Origin: Lamellibrachia satsuma
Taxonomy: Eukaryota > Annelida > Polychaeta > Sabellida > Siboglinidae
DNA: 64,000 nucleotides
Direction of reading: 5' to 3'
Assembly (NCBI GenBank): GCA_033239005.1
Contig: BSQZ01000006.1
Location: forward strand, 9,320,162-9,384,161
This document shows positions 14,001 through 28,600 of the stretch, piece by piece; the stretch's first letter is position 1; every line of letters begins with the position of its first letter. A program made the translations under genes and the position numbers. The notes below the pieces were generated by a model. It had not been told where the DNA came from, searched no databases, and worked only from the letters and a program-made list of their open reading frames with translations.

Positions 14001-17000
14001 TTGCCATCCAAATCAAAACTGTAGATTGCGTGTGGAAAAGGAAGCCATTGGTTTATCTAAAGGCCACAGGATGGTAAACTATGCGTAACAGTCTGTGTCA
14101 TGCAATACCACTTAGACTGTAGTCTTGGTAAAATCCTTAATTTTATGTGTTTTACTCTGTATTTTATTCTGCATTAAACATGTATCTAGATACATTTGTA
14201 CATCTACCTCCAGGCGGCGCAACTTGTAAGCCACAGATTGCCAAAACAAGAGCCTGTGATAAACCCACCGATAAAGTGCCTGAAGCCACTGATAAAAAAG
14301 AGAGTGCCAAACAGTTGACACCTGAAGTCGCTGACATACCACCAAGTGTCAACAAGTTGACAGCAATGTTTGAAAAAAAGGTAACTGTATTAAAAAAAAT
14401 TTATTATCAAGTGAGAAATTGTTTTTTTGTGTCTGCATCTGTATTCTATTCTATTTTGAATTCTGTTGTTCAGCAGATTGTGTTGTTGTTTCTTAGGAGA
14501 AATGTAGTACAGTGAAACCTCGGTATCCACAGATGAACCCAGCAATTATGGTCAGTCATGGCTGAGCAGCTATGATTCGTTTCTTGGTACAGGCCAGTCC
14601 GCTGGCCAACCACCCCTCCATTCAGACTGAAAGGCGCCACCAATAATGTCAATAGCAATTAGAAACCATGATCTTGGTGTTTTTACACACAGGCCATTAA
14701 ACATTGGAAAACAATAAAAGAAGCAAGACCCTCAGTCATCTTAAGTAGGTAACACTTTGACCTGAATTTCTTAGTAGATGAGTAGATTTACAGAAAAACA
14801 GTCTTTGATGCCATCAATATGACGTTGGCTTTTAGGCACATGATTATTTGCTTAATGACCGAAGAGGTCTATTGGAGTAAATTAACGTGGAAAAACGTTG
14901 TACGATGACGGCAAATTAGCCAATAAAGGAAGACTATGCAGTATGATTTATGAATTTATTATTACCGGTGTATGCGAAATGGAAGCAAAAGCGAAAAGAC
15001 GGGTTAGGAACGAGTTGAATTTAAAAACAAAAATGGATTTGATCAGAGATAGCAATGGCAGAAGTCATCAGCTGTTGGCTGAACGATTCAATATCGATCC
15101 AAAATGGGGAAAATTTTGAAAAATTAGGAAGTTTCTCGATTTGTTCGATAACAACGATCGAACCGACCAGTATGAACTAACAAACTATCAACTTGACATA
15201 CGTCCATTAAAGCATAGGCAACACTGACCATTTCGATAGTAGTACTGTCTAAGTGGTAACCTATAAACTTCAGAAAACCGTGGGTGACCCTAATAATAGT
15301 GAGGTTCAACCGTATTTCTGAGGGTAATTTCAAATTAGTTTCCATGATACTATATTCTGTGATGTCCGTTATGTTCTGTGACATTATATTATGTGACATA
15401 ATACTGAAATGATAATGCCACATAATATTATTATGTGGCATTATATTACGTGACATTATATTATGATACGTGACATGTTATGTGACATTATGGCTATGCT
15501 AAGTGACATTATGTTATGTGACATTATGCTATGTGATGTATTACGTTATGTGACAAATATATTATGTGACTTTATTTCTTAACCTCAAGAGTTATTTCCT
15601 GTGAATTGTACTCTCATTGACGAGCGATCTTGTGATGCATTGCGTATTCATCACGCCCGTTGTCTAGCGATCAAAAACATTATATTCCAGCAAACTCCCC
15701 ACCAGTGGCGCCACTCATAATTTCACCAGATTCTGCACATCTATAATTCATTTGGTAAACTCCTAATGTTTGTCAAGAAATCTCTCAGTTTCATTTGCAT
15801 ACAGTTGTGAATAGTATTTGCATTGAAAATGTGTCTAGAAACACAATAACGGTCATTTTTTAAAAACATATGATATTCAAGTGCACAGTTACAATGTAAA
15901 AAGTTGTAAACAACAGTCATATTACCCAGCCAACCAATCCATTATACCATGCCGCACCTGTCCATTTTGAATTTATAATTGAGTGGCGCCACTGTTGGGT
16001 GTGACTTCCATGATGACTATCCTACAGCTAACTGGTGTTCATTATTGCATTTGAAGCATTCTTCTACAGATGTGCATTTCGAGATAAGTCATGTTTTCTC
16101 TTGCATGTTGTTAAGTGATAGATCATTTATTTCATCAGTCAGTAGCATGCATATAAAGTGCTTTGTTGTTGCTGTAATGCCCATGAGAAAACTGTCGGTA
16201 AGTGGTTCCCGTAAAACCCGCTTTTGGTGGCCATAAATAAGTTAGAAATAAAAAAGTTTATAAGTTAAAAAAGTTAATAAATAAATAAGTATAACAAATA
16301 ATTAAATAAATATGTAAAAAGGATATAAAGTCACCATCTAACAATATACAGTGATTCAGCCCAACTTGTCCACATGGGTCCATTAACAATATCTGTACAA
16401 TTGTACATGCATTTTATCGTGTCATGTCAATGTTAAGAATACGTCTTCTAAAACCATAAACAATCTTGCACAATAGGGCATCAAATGTGCCAGTAGTATC
16501 AACAATCAACCACAACATCTTGATTAGATGATTATGTTTGCGCTATGGCTTTGTTGGTAAAGCACTAGACTGGGTGATATCATATCTGCAAGCGCGGACG
16601 CAGCGAGTAGTAATCGGTGGCAAATTATGTAGTACAACTACTCTGATGGCGGGTGCCCCGCATGGCTCTGTCCTTGGACCACTGCTCTTTTCACTGTATG
16701 TCCAGCCTATTGGCAATATTATTCGAGCCCCCACCACTATGCTGATGACTTTCAGATCTACTCACACTTCAACCTGAATCCATCCGTTTTAGTGGCCATT
16801 GTGCAGCAAATGGAGGATTGTTTGGATGACATAAAAAAATGGATAGCATGGAATTCTTTGTGTATGAATCACGGCAAGACACAGTATCTTCCAATTGCAC
16901 CCAAGTCTGTGGCTGCACTCGTTGACGGCAGTGTGATTTGTATTGGTGTTTCTACAATCACAGCTTCGTGATGTGTTCGAAATCTTGGTGTCTTCATTGA

Positions 17001-20000
17001 CAGGCTCCTAGATATGAAAAAGCAAGTGTCACAAACCGTCAGCGCACGCTCATTCTATCTCATCAATAAAATCAGCCGTTTTTTACCCAAACTGACAAAG
17101 GAACGTGTAGTCAATGCCATCATCACATCGTGGCTTGACTACTGCAATACACTCTTATACGGCATGTCTGTAGTTAACATCGCGCGTCTGCAACGAATAC
17201 ACAATTCGGTTGCCAGATTGATTCTGCGTCGTCCACGTAGCGACAGTGCCAGGCCCCTTTTACAAGAACTTCACTGGCTGCCCGTGGCACGCAGAGTCGA
17301 TTTCAAGATACTGGTACTTACATACAAAGCCATGCATGATGAAGCGCCAGTGTATCTGTGTAAACTCGTACACCTATATCAACTGGCAAGAGCACTGCGC
17401 TCTGCCAGCAGTAACAGTTTGGAAATGAAGCGCACTCATATCAAGGCTGGAGACGGCTCGTTCGCAGTGGCTGCAGCGTCTCTGTGGAACTTTATTAAAA
17501 ACCTATGACACTCTCACCAGCTTCAAATGACAACTAAAGACACATTTCTTTTGTATTGCGTATTGGCGTATATTCCAGATGAACATTGTCCTTTACTCAT
17601 AGCAATTTAATTATGACTATTCCAGTAATCCTATTCATGATATTTAACATTCATTATTTGACCAATAAATGTTATCACTTAAACTAAGATATTTTACAAA
17701 ATTATCATTATTCATACATATACATTAATTTATTTATTATTATTATTGCTATATATATAATTATTATGCCATATTAATTTTTTTTGTAATTCTTATTACT
17801 AGCAACTAATATATTTATTTAGCTATTTCCTTATTTAGCAGCTCTACACTATTTTATTAATGCATTTATTTTAAATAATTCATATTACTACTAGTAGTAT
17901 TTTAAATACATTTATTTATTGATTTTGCAATTCTACACATTTTTTAGTGAATTTTAATATGTTGTGAAGCACCACAAACAATTTTTGTTTCTGACACTGT
18001 ACTAAATAAAATATATTATTATTATTATTATTTTAACATTAGGAATAACTTTCTTGCATGATTTAGATATGTTTTTCCAAAAAGTAACTGTATCCTTAGT
18101 ATGCATGGATTTTGCCATGGCATCTGCTCGAGCCATGTCTTCTCTTTGTTGGCACTGTTTAAGCAGATATTCCAAATGTAATCTAGTTTTCCGCATTAGT
18201 TCACAAATTGGGCCTTGTCACGCCACAGAATATAACAATGTCTGGCTTCAATGTGTGCCTCCTTTACATAATCATTCCAGCCGGGTACAATATAATCTTG
18301 ACACAATGTTTTTTTGCATGTACTAACAGTTTCAAGACTAGATACGCGAAGTGCATTGCAAGAATTTCCCCACCAAAGCATCAACATTACAAATGCCTAT
18401 TGCATGATTTGACTTTAATGACATCACTATCTCATGAATCCTGCAGTCTCGTAGGATGTGCTACTGCATTGGCAGGGAAATTCTTGGTTACTTCAACAAA
18501 TTTGACCGTGTTTGTCTCCATTGATGATTTACTTTGTACAATGGAAGCAAACATTGGCATTGACTTTAATATCTACAGAGACCTGCTCATTTCATTAATG
18601 TGATATTTCACTGTGAAAATGGACTTCGAAGAGATCTATGTGATTCGAGAATGGCACCATATTTTCACCCAGTGTCAGTGAACAATGAATAAACGGATTA
18701 CGTAATTTACTAAAATGTTTAGTGCCCTTTTCATCAGAGTCAGATTGGCCTTGGTGAGCTTCGAAGTGGATGTTACTTGACGACCACTTTGGCTGTGCCC
18801 TTTCTGTTCCTTATTTGGAGGCCTCTTATCTCAAAACACAGGATCACACTTAACTTAAGTGATTTTGATGTAAATGCATTTATTTTTGTTATTTGATAAT
18901 TTAGAAATTAATTGTCAATTGGAATTAATACATAGAATAAAAATTTTATTTGAAGAGCATCTTAAAACCAATCTCTCTAACATATTTCAGAATACAACAG
19001 ATGAACCTAGAAAGCAGGATCGCTCATGCACGCCACGACAAAATCCGTCTGGGGGAGGTACCAGACACCAGAAAAGTGTATGTAATAGTTTCTTATGATT
19101 ACCTCGTTGACTATCTCTGTTATTAAGATAACCAGTTAATAATGTTGTACACCTTCACTGCAAGTACAATAATGAAATTATAAAATTTTTAAGGCGTTCC
19201 AATAGTCATTGCTCATAGAGCCATATAAAATGTTCTAGAAAGTAGGTGAGTCTGTCTTATTATACAAAGGTCATTACCTGCTCTTTCTTTTTCTCAACCA
19301 AATGAGAAATTGTCAGGTTCATTATCAATTTGATTTTTTTTCTTGAAAATTTCACTTTTTTAGTATTGACTACAAAATGCTAACTTATACAAATTTTTTC
19401 AGTGAAATCATTGGACACACTGTTAAATTATATTTTTGGACAGTGTCCAGTCAACATTTTACAAAACAGGCCAAACGTGGTCTGGCTGTATATAATACAA
19501 CATAAGGGTATTTACACTTTCATAAGTTACCCGATCTAACGATCAAAGTAAATTATTTAGATGATTTTAACAAAAGTGCACACTCTTTTATTAAACCAAC
19601 TGTGTCAATTACACACTACATATTTTTACATCAACAAACCTGATTCATGATGGGCTATATATATGGCCTGTAAAATACTACTATGTGTGTAAAGCGCCTG
19701 AGAGCAATCTTGATTGATCGGGCGCTATATAAGTAATTGTATTATTATTAAATCAATTGAGGTTTAAATAAGTGTGTTTTTATAGCCTTCTGAGCTTCTT
19801 TGAGTGTTCAAGCCATAAAACTGCATGAATGATTGTATTACGTTTTGTTGGGTGATTACTTTATAATACCCAACAACTTTACTTGTTTTTTTCAAATTGT
19901 ACAAAGTGGAATACAACACACGCATGTGAAGTGAACGTTTTGGTCCATGTGGAGCACAGTTCAGTCACGCAAACAAAATGTCCATCTGATGACTCTGAGG

Positions 20001-23000
20001 AAGAACCGTCTTCTTCGGATTCATTCCACGAAGACATTGAACCTCAGGTATCTGTGTGTGAGAGTATCTTATAATTGCCACATTTATCACCATGTCTTAG
20101 TCAAAGCTAAGGCCTCTCTTTCTAGGAAATAATGGATTGATAATGACATAGGTTTATGCAGGACAGAATATGTAGTAAGGTTCAAAACTTGCAGAGTACC
20201 ACATCATATCTAATAGTTTTGACAAATGCTGATTTTAACGAGCAATTGCCAGATATTTGCATATCATACAAATACGTGGCATACAAATATAAAAGTGTGT
20301 GTGTGTACATGGAGCAGAATTAGCAAGCCAAAATAATGATTTTGTATTCTCTAAATCACTTCCTGGGCTAGCCAATTTTTTTGCCAATTACAAATTGCTT
20401 TAGCCAGTTTTGTTTAATGTGTGTCAAGACAACAAACACTCATGTATTCTTTTGATTAGCCAAATCCAAAACCAAATGGCCCAAATGGCCACAGGTAGCT
20501 CTAGCATAAACTTCTTGAATTTAATTAGGACAATTGGAGAAGATCTATTTTACCACTGGTTTTGTAAAGAAAATATTTTCACTCTCCATAGAAAAGCAGT
20601 ATTATGTAATAAGTACTTGGAGTAAAACGAGGGACAAAGACAGTGCTTTTTTTTAGATGCTTTTTTTCTAGTTTGTATAAGGTCAGTAGTGAACATCAAC
20701 TGTTAGCACATTTTCTACTCGGTTCTCTGGGGAAAATAAACACTCCCTAAATGGAATGGTGTATTTCAGTGTCCCACTTCATCTGAACACCCAACTGGAG
20801 TCCTACGAACGAAAAGCTCACCATGTCCACCTGCACAGGTAAATTCTCGAATAGTGTAAAAATACAGATCATCACTTATTTCAAGGCTTATCACCCCACA
20901 TGATTTGTCATTTGTATGTGTAGTGTCTCTGAAATATAATGGTAGTTATTGTAAGCAAAGTGGCAGTTTCTTCATGTTGTAATTAAGTGTTTAGATAATG
21001 AGAACCCTGCCATGATTAAGTTAGCTGATTTACATAATCATGTCAGCAATGGTAATGGATAAGCACATTTGCATCTTATGCATTTAGTTCTGTGCAAGTC
21101 CTTCAATGGTACCATTAAGAATGCAGTTATAAGAACTAGAACATAACATAACATATAACATTCGTGGACAGGCCTTTATATGACATAATTCAGTGACAAC
21201 TTGACATGTGTTGACAACTTATGTAAACTTATACTGTTTCAGGGTGACAATTCATCTCAAGACCTAACTGGGGTCCAACGATGGGAAAGTCTGCCAAATG
21301 CACCCTCACAAGTAAGTGTAGAAATACAAGTGATCATCTATTTCAAGGCTCCTGCCGTGACACCATGCCATCATTTATATGTGCAGCAGGCAGCATTGCC
21401 AGAATGGTTAACTTATAACAGTTTTGATATGTAGTGTTTTTGAAATAAAATTAGAAAGGGAAGCAGATTACGATGAAGCTGCTTGGTGCAAAATAGTTTC
21501 AGGAAATTCAAAATTAACTATTGGATTAGTTTACCGAAGTCCAAACATAAACGAAGAGGATAACACAAAATACAAAATGCTGTAAAGGAAGTTAGTAAAG
21601 GGGAATGTATCGTAATGGGAGATTTTAACCATGGACACATACAATGGAAATCTCTAGAGAGTACAGGGGGTGAGGACCAACAGTTTCTATTTTTAATTCA
21701 GTAAAAAGCAAGGTCATGTCTAACCAATCTCTTATGTTTTATTGAAGAAATTACAAAGTGGGTAGATGACGGGTCACCAGTGGATGTTGTGTATTTAGAT
21801 TTTCAGAAAGCTTTTGATAAAGTGCCACATCAAAGATTGTTACTTAAACTAAAAGCCCATGGTATAAGTAATGATGTAATCAACTGGATAGAAAAGTGGC
21901 TTACACACAGAAGTGGGGTACCACAGGGAACAGTATTAGGCCCTATACTGTTTTTAATATATAAATGATTTGGAAGAAGACATCTAACAAAGTACTCAAA
22001 TTTGAAGATGACACAAAAGTATTCAGAAAGGTTACAAATGATACAGATAAACAAAGTTTACAGGATGATCTAGATAAATTAGTTAAATGGTCAGAAAAGT
22101 AGCAAATGTTGTTAAATTTTGGGAAGTGCAAATGTATACACATAGGACATGGAAACATGGACGAAGAATATAAAATGGGGGATGCTGTATTGGGTAGAAC
22201 CACACAAGAAAAGGACTTAGAAGTAACATTTAGTGCTGACATGAAAGTTTCAGAGCAGTGTGAGCTAATTAGGAGAACTATCATGTATAAGGAGAAACAG
22301 CTAATTGTACACCTGTACAAAGCAATAGTTAGACCACATTTGGAATATTGTATTCAAGCATGGAGGCCGTATCGTAAAAAGGACATAGACAAGCTAGAAA
22401 GAATACAACGAAGAGCAACTAAAATGATTCAAGAATTGAGAGACCTTAGTTACGAAAGTCGCTTATTATAATGTGGTTTGACAGCACTAAAGACCAGGAG
22501 ACCAAGAGGAGACCAAATAGAAGTGTTTAAAATAGTGAATGGTTATGAGGATGTTGATAGGAATATGTTCTTCAAACTTAAAGAAGGCAGTAGAACCAGA
22601 GGACACAAAGCAGCATTAGTTAAGGAGCAGTGTAGGTTGAACATGAGAAAGTACTCTTTCTCACAGAGGGTGATAAATGAATGGAACAAACTGCCAAAAT
22701 ATTGTTTTAATGCTAGTAGTGTGAATATGTTTAAAAATAGAATTGACAGATATTTGATAAGGGTGGGCTACACATAGATGAGAAAATTGTTGGACTCGAT
22801 AAACCAATGACTTCCTTGTCCACTTGCCATCTGGAACTTGTTGTTTGGGATGGCAATCTTGTTAAATCTTTTTAAATCTTGTTAAATTTGGCAGTAAGCT
22901 GCAAAATATGATTGTTTCTATCATAAAGTCATGTTATGTAATATAAACTATATTCGTTGTAACGTCTAGACTGCCCAAATGTGCTTTAATGAACCACATT

Positions 23001-25602
23001 AAAAATGCATGTGTGCACGTACCCACCCACACGCATACACACGCATACACACACACCCACATGCACACACACTCACACGCACGCACAAACAGCCACACAC
23101 ACACACACACCTGCACGCACGCACACACACCCACACGCATGCACACACATGCATGTACACACACATGCACGCATGCACACACAGACGCACACACATACGC
23201 ACACATGAAACCCTTGCCTTGTCTTGCAGGTAAATGTTATTCATTCTGTTTCACAGGCTCCGTATCCTACAGTCAGTGGTCAAATGGCACATCCTCATTA
23301 TCCAGTAAATTACACGGTATGTCAAAATTATTGCAATATAAATTATCAGAATGCTGGGTATGCGTAATAAGTAATGACCACACATATGCACACATGCACG
23401 CCCACATGCGCGCATGCACGCATAAAACCCTTGCCTCGTCTCGCAGGTAAATGTTATTTATTTTGTTTCACAGGCTCTGAATCCTACAGTCAGTGGTCAA
23501 ATGGCACATCCTCATTATCCAGTAAGTTACACGGTATATCAAAATTATTGCAATATAAAGTATCACACATTTTAATACAGCAGGAATAGCGAATGATTCT
23601 TCCGTTCCAGCCAATATATTTGATTCTACTAAATGCCTGACTCTGTTATCCACAATTCCACTGTAGTTTGAATCAAAGTCAGAATGTTTCATATAGGTTT
23701 TAGATAATTTTGTGGTAAAATTTTCTGATATGGCTTTTGAAGATGTTGATTTTTATTTTGGCTACACACCCACACGCACGCACACACATGCATGTACACA
23801 CACGCGCATGCATGCACACCCACACGCACGCACGCACGCACGCACACACACCCACATGAAACCCTTACCTTGTCTCGCAGGTAAATATTATTAATTTTGT
23901 TCCACAGGCTCCGTATCCTACAGTCAGTGGTCAAATGGCACATCCTCATTATCCAGTAAGTTACACGGTATGTCAAAATTATTGCAATATAAAGTATCAG
24001 AATGCTGGGTATGCATAATAAGTAATGACCACACACATGCACGCACACACACCCACATGCACGCACGCACGCACGCACATGCCCACATGAAACCCTTGCC
24101 TTGTCTCGCAGGTAAATGTTATTCTTTCTGTTTCACAGGCTCCGTATCCTACAGAAATGGCACATCCTCATTATCCAGTAAGTTACACGGCATGTCAAAC
24201 TTATTGCAATATAGAGTATCAGAATGCTGGGTTTGCGTAGACGCCACATTGCCTGTCAGACATGGAATCAAGTGTTTGTGTACTTCATTGTATTTAAATA
24301 CATTTAGACATATTTTTTTATCAAAAGTATTTATATTTTATAGTACTTTTATAGTATTTTATAGTTCTACCTCATCATCTATCAAACATGGAGTCAAGTA
24401 TATGTGTGTAGTTGACGTAGGGGAAGGTGGAGCATGTCTGCACCTCTAAGATATAATGCACCCTCACTTGTGAACTAGTTATGACAAAAAGGATATAGTT
24501 GGGTCTTGATAACTACCGTATTGGCCATATGTATTTGGACACCCTATGAATCTGAAAAATTTATTATTTTTGTGTACCATAAGTCTGTAAATATATTTTT
24601 CTGTCCCTGTGAATTTGAGCACACTCAGTCTTCCAAGCTATGGAGCATTTATCCTGGGCATTTTCTAAAATCCAGTTGTATTTGTCATCTTCATGTTGCG
24701 TTTTCCAAACTAAAGTATGCTCATAGACTAAAATGAAGACACAGGGAGATAGGTGGCCCTCCCCAAAGAATTAGCTGAAAACATTTCCATGACAACCATA
24801 ATCGATACTGAAACAATATATTTTGCAACACATAATGGATGTGTCACTCTTATCCACCTGGTTCCACAGTACTCTCCCCCAATTCCACAGGCACATCCTG
24901 GTCATTCAGTAAGTTACACCAAGTGTAAAAAGTATTGAAATATAGAGTATCACAATACTGGGTTTGTGTAGATGTCACATCATCTATCACATCTGTTACA
25001 TCTGAGTGTTTATATTTTATAATATTGTACACTCTGCTTGATAAAATCGCTTCAAGCCAGAGCAATTTGATTCTATTAAGGGCTCATTCATTTAAGCCAC
25101 ACATTTTAATACAGCAGGAATAGCGAATGATTCTTCCGTTCCAGCCAATATATTTGATTCTACTAAATGCCTGACTCTGTTATCCACAATTCCACTGTAG
25201 TTTGAATCAAAGTCAGAATGTTTCATATAGGTTTTAGATAATTTTGTGGTAAAATTTTCTGATATGGCTTTTGAAGACGTTGATTTTTATTTTGGCTACC
25301 TGTAACTATCCTGTTTACATCTGAAATTTTTAGTATTCTGCCTTCCACATTTTTCTAAATTTTTTCTTATCCTTTCTGCCAACGTAGCAATGATAACTAG
25401 AATATATACAAAATAAACAAAATCTGGAGCATATGAAACATAGCACAGATATCTATAGCACTTCATGTTAAATATATACAATATATATTCACCATGCATC
25501 TTATGCATGTATGCAGACTGAAGCATAACAGACAAGACAATTACAGAACAATGAGTTTTACATTATGAAGTACAATGCATATATATATATATATATATAT
25601 AT

Positions 25603-25657
<55 letters not shown>

Positions 25658-28600
25658 TCGATTCTCCTGAAACATTGACTGTGACTTTCAGGTATTGTTT
25701 CCCTCTCTTGGATTCTTGAAATATATATGTTAAACTGTTCAAAAAGTATTGTTTGGCACCTTATATCCAAGCATATTTCTGGAATAAACACTGACGTTGT
25801 TGGGTCCTCAGAATTGTCTTGATTTCCTTTGGCCACAACTTGTAGCCTTCAAGGTCACTGAGGCTGGGCTATCAGTCTGGTACTTGTTAAAAAGGTTCTG
25901 TAGGGTGTCCGTCAAACTGTAGCTGAATGTGGTGTTTTCGGGAGGATGGCAACGAGCCCTTTTTGCAGTGTTCCGACTGGTGAGGGTAGGTGTTCAGCCA
26001 CAGTGTCATGCATTTGCCTTGAATCGTTCACAATCCTCTTCTTTGGTATGAAGATTGTGCTTCAACTGACACTTTGTCAGTCACAACAAGGTCAGCAAAA
26101 ACCATTGTGTCAGCGGTGTCGTTTCTAGCCATAAACGAATCAAGAAACAATTAAAAATGAAATTGGTAACTTGGTTTACAAAACATGCCTATATAAATAC
26201 CAACATAATTTACCAATTTTATTTTAATTTGGTGCAAAATTACATGCAAGAGAGTGTTTCACAGTATAAAAATGATACCACACTATATTCCAATACCCTG
26301 TGAAACACATCAATATTGGTGCTAATCTAGGGATCAAATTCACGATACTGGCATAATAATAATGTTGTAGTATTTGGCAATTATGTAAAATGGCTGGGGA
26401 GGTGTCAGATGAAAAAAATTTTAATGAGAGGAATTGCATTGCAGTCACAAATACTTTCTGAATGAAGTGGGAAAACATTTTAAAAGAAAAAATATTCAAG
26501 GATACAGAGAACACGCCAATACCAATTAATCTAGACATTTCATCCTTTTAAGTTTATTGTAGGAACTGTGTCATTTCAATGATACATGCAATACCTTATA
26601 AAACTAACCCTGTCAGAGATACCCTACGAAATGCATTGTAAACTGACTACGAGGCATAGCACAGGATCACGGAACTAGTCCAGTTACCATCCAATGCATG
26701 CACCTTATAAACAACCTAACATATTCCCGAAGTCAAGTCAAAATCCCTTCATTTATTTGGCAATCAAAGTACCAGAAACTATACGAAACATGCCTTGTTA
26801 GGAGTTGTTATGATCAGAACTTGTTGTTTCCGGCAGTACACAATCAAACCATAATTCAGGACGCTATCAATAGAAGTCTTGTGTGTTTTTTCAGCCAAAA
26901 ATATTGCGTTTCGTAGGGTATGGTTCATAGGGTACCTGTTTCGTAGGGTATCTGTTTCATAGGGTACCTCTTTTGTAAGGTACATCTTTCGTAGGGTACC
27001 TGTTTCATAGGTTACCTCTTTCGTAGGTTACCTGTTTCATAGGGTACCTTTTTCATAGGTTTCGTAGGGTACCTCTTTTGTAAGGTACATCTTTCGTAGG
27101 GTATTTCTTTCGTAGGGTACCTGTTTCATAGGTTACCTCCTTCGTAGGGCATCTCTTTCGTAGGGCACCTGTTTTGTAGGGCACCTGTTTCATAGGATAC
27201 CTGTTTCGTAGGGTACCTGTTTCATAGGGTACCTGTTTCGTAGGTTACCTGTTTCATAGGATACCTGTTTCATAGGATACCTGTTTTATAGGATACCTGT
27301 TTCGTAGGTTACCTCTTTCATGGGGTACCTCTTTCGTACGGTACCTCTTCGTAGGGTACCTGTTTTGTAGGGTACCTGTTTTATAGGGTACCTGTTTTGT
27401 AGGGTACCTGCTAACATTGTCTCCAATTTTTATAAATGAACTAGTTGTTCTGCCAGCACTTGGATATTATGAACCCAGTATTTCTTTGGACACACTTCAA
27501 GTTCAACTACTTAATGTGGCAGGCCTTTTGCAGGGTTTATTGATGTTATCCTGAATAATTGCAACAATATTTTCATACATTATAGTGGTTTACTTTCATC
27601 ATAGCAAGAACTAATTTTAAAATATTATTTTTTTCTATGTTGGTTTCTTCCTTGATTTAATAACTGTCCCTCCCCAATCTGTGGATGGATGCTGACCTCA
27701 GCCACCAAGGAAGACTTTGACTTCTTTCTTGAAATGTTCTCTGACCCTAGCAGTAACTATTTCCTCTGTGAGTTCATGTCGGAGGCCTGAGTTGGTTGGT
27801 CACTTGTATCTATATGTAAATGTTACAACGGACATATTTAGCTTCAAATATAAATGTCTAAAATGATAACCTTTCAATGTCACTGTTCTGACAATTTAAT
27901 GTGGTGCATATTCTATGATACGTAATGAAAACCTTGCCATGTCTCACAGGTAAATATTAGTCATTCTGTTACACAGGCTCCGTATCCTACAAGCCATGGT
28001 CAAATGCCACAACCGCATCATTCCGTAAGTTACATATATCAGAAGAATTTCATATAGATTACTGGTATACCAGGTACTGTATGTGTAAATTCCACATCAT
28101 TTGCCAGAAGTAGAGTCAAGTATATACTAATAATAATGTTTTCATTTCAGACAATAAGCATTATGTCCATAGAATTTTTTTAAACAGTATATTTAAAAAT
28201 TATACATATTTTATATTTATATAATATATATGTATATACTTGGTTGTATTAAGCATGTTAATCTGAGATCATTTTACATCAGAAGTATCTGTGCTTCAAG
28301 TACCTTTCCTATAAATTATAACAACATTTATTGATATTGTATTTAGAAGTTGGCATTTTACTACTAGAAATATACCATCAAATTATGACATCAAAATACA
28401 ATATAATATGATCAAAAGCATATAAAACATGACAATGGAATTTGCCAGTATCCCCAAATTAATAGAAACATTTTATTACAGACAACATTATCGCCTTGTT
28501 TTAAAACGTTGTTACTGACTTTATCTATACCCTTTCCAATAAAATGGCATTTCATATTTGTAATATTTGTCTTGCATATGTCTATGTGTAGGACCAACCA

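Noticed and set aside
21780..22777. Three consecutive plus-strand frames as a host gene
   Set aside because: They are the reverse transcriptase and C-terminus of a CR1-like LINE with stops and a changed catalytic box.
22934..24078. Thr/His and Cys/Val-rich frames
   Set aside because: Translation of CA/CG microsatellites within the micro-exon array.
24510..24780. Tc1/mariner-like left end (TATTGGCCATATGTATTTGG then ACACC)
   Set aside because: The start looks like a mariner terminus, but no inverted right end or transposase remnant could be found nearby.
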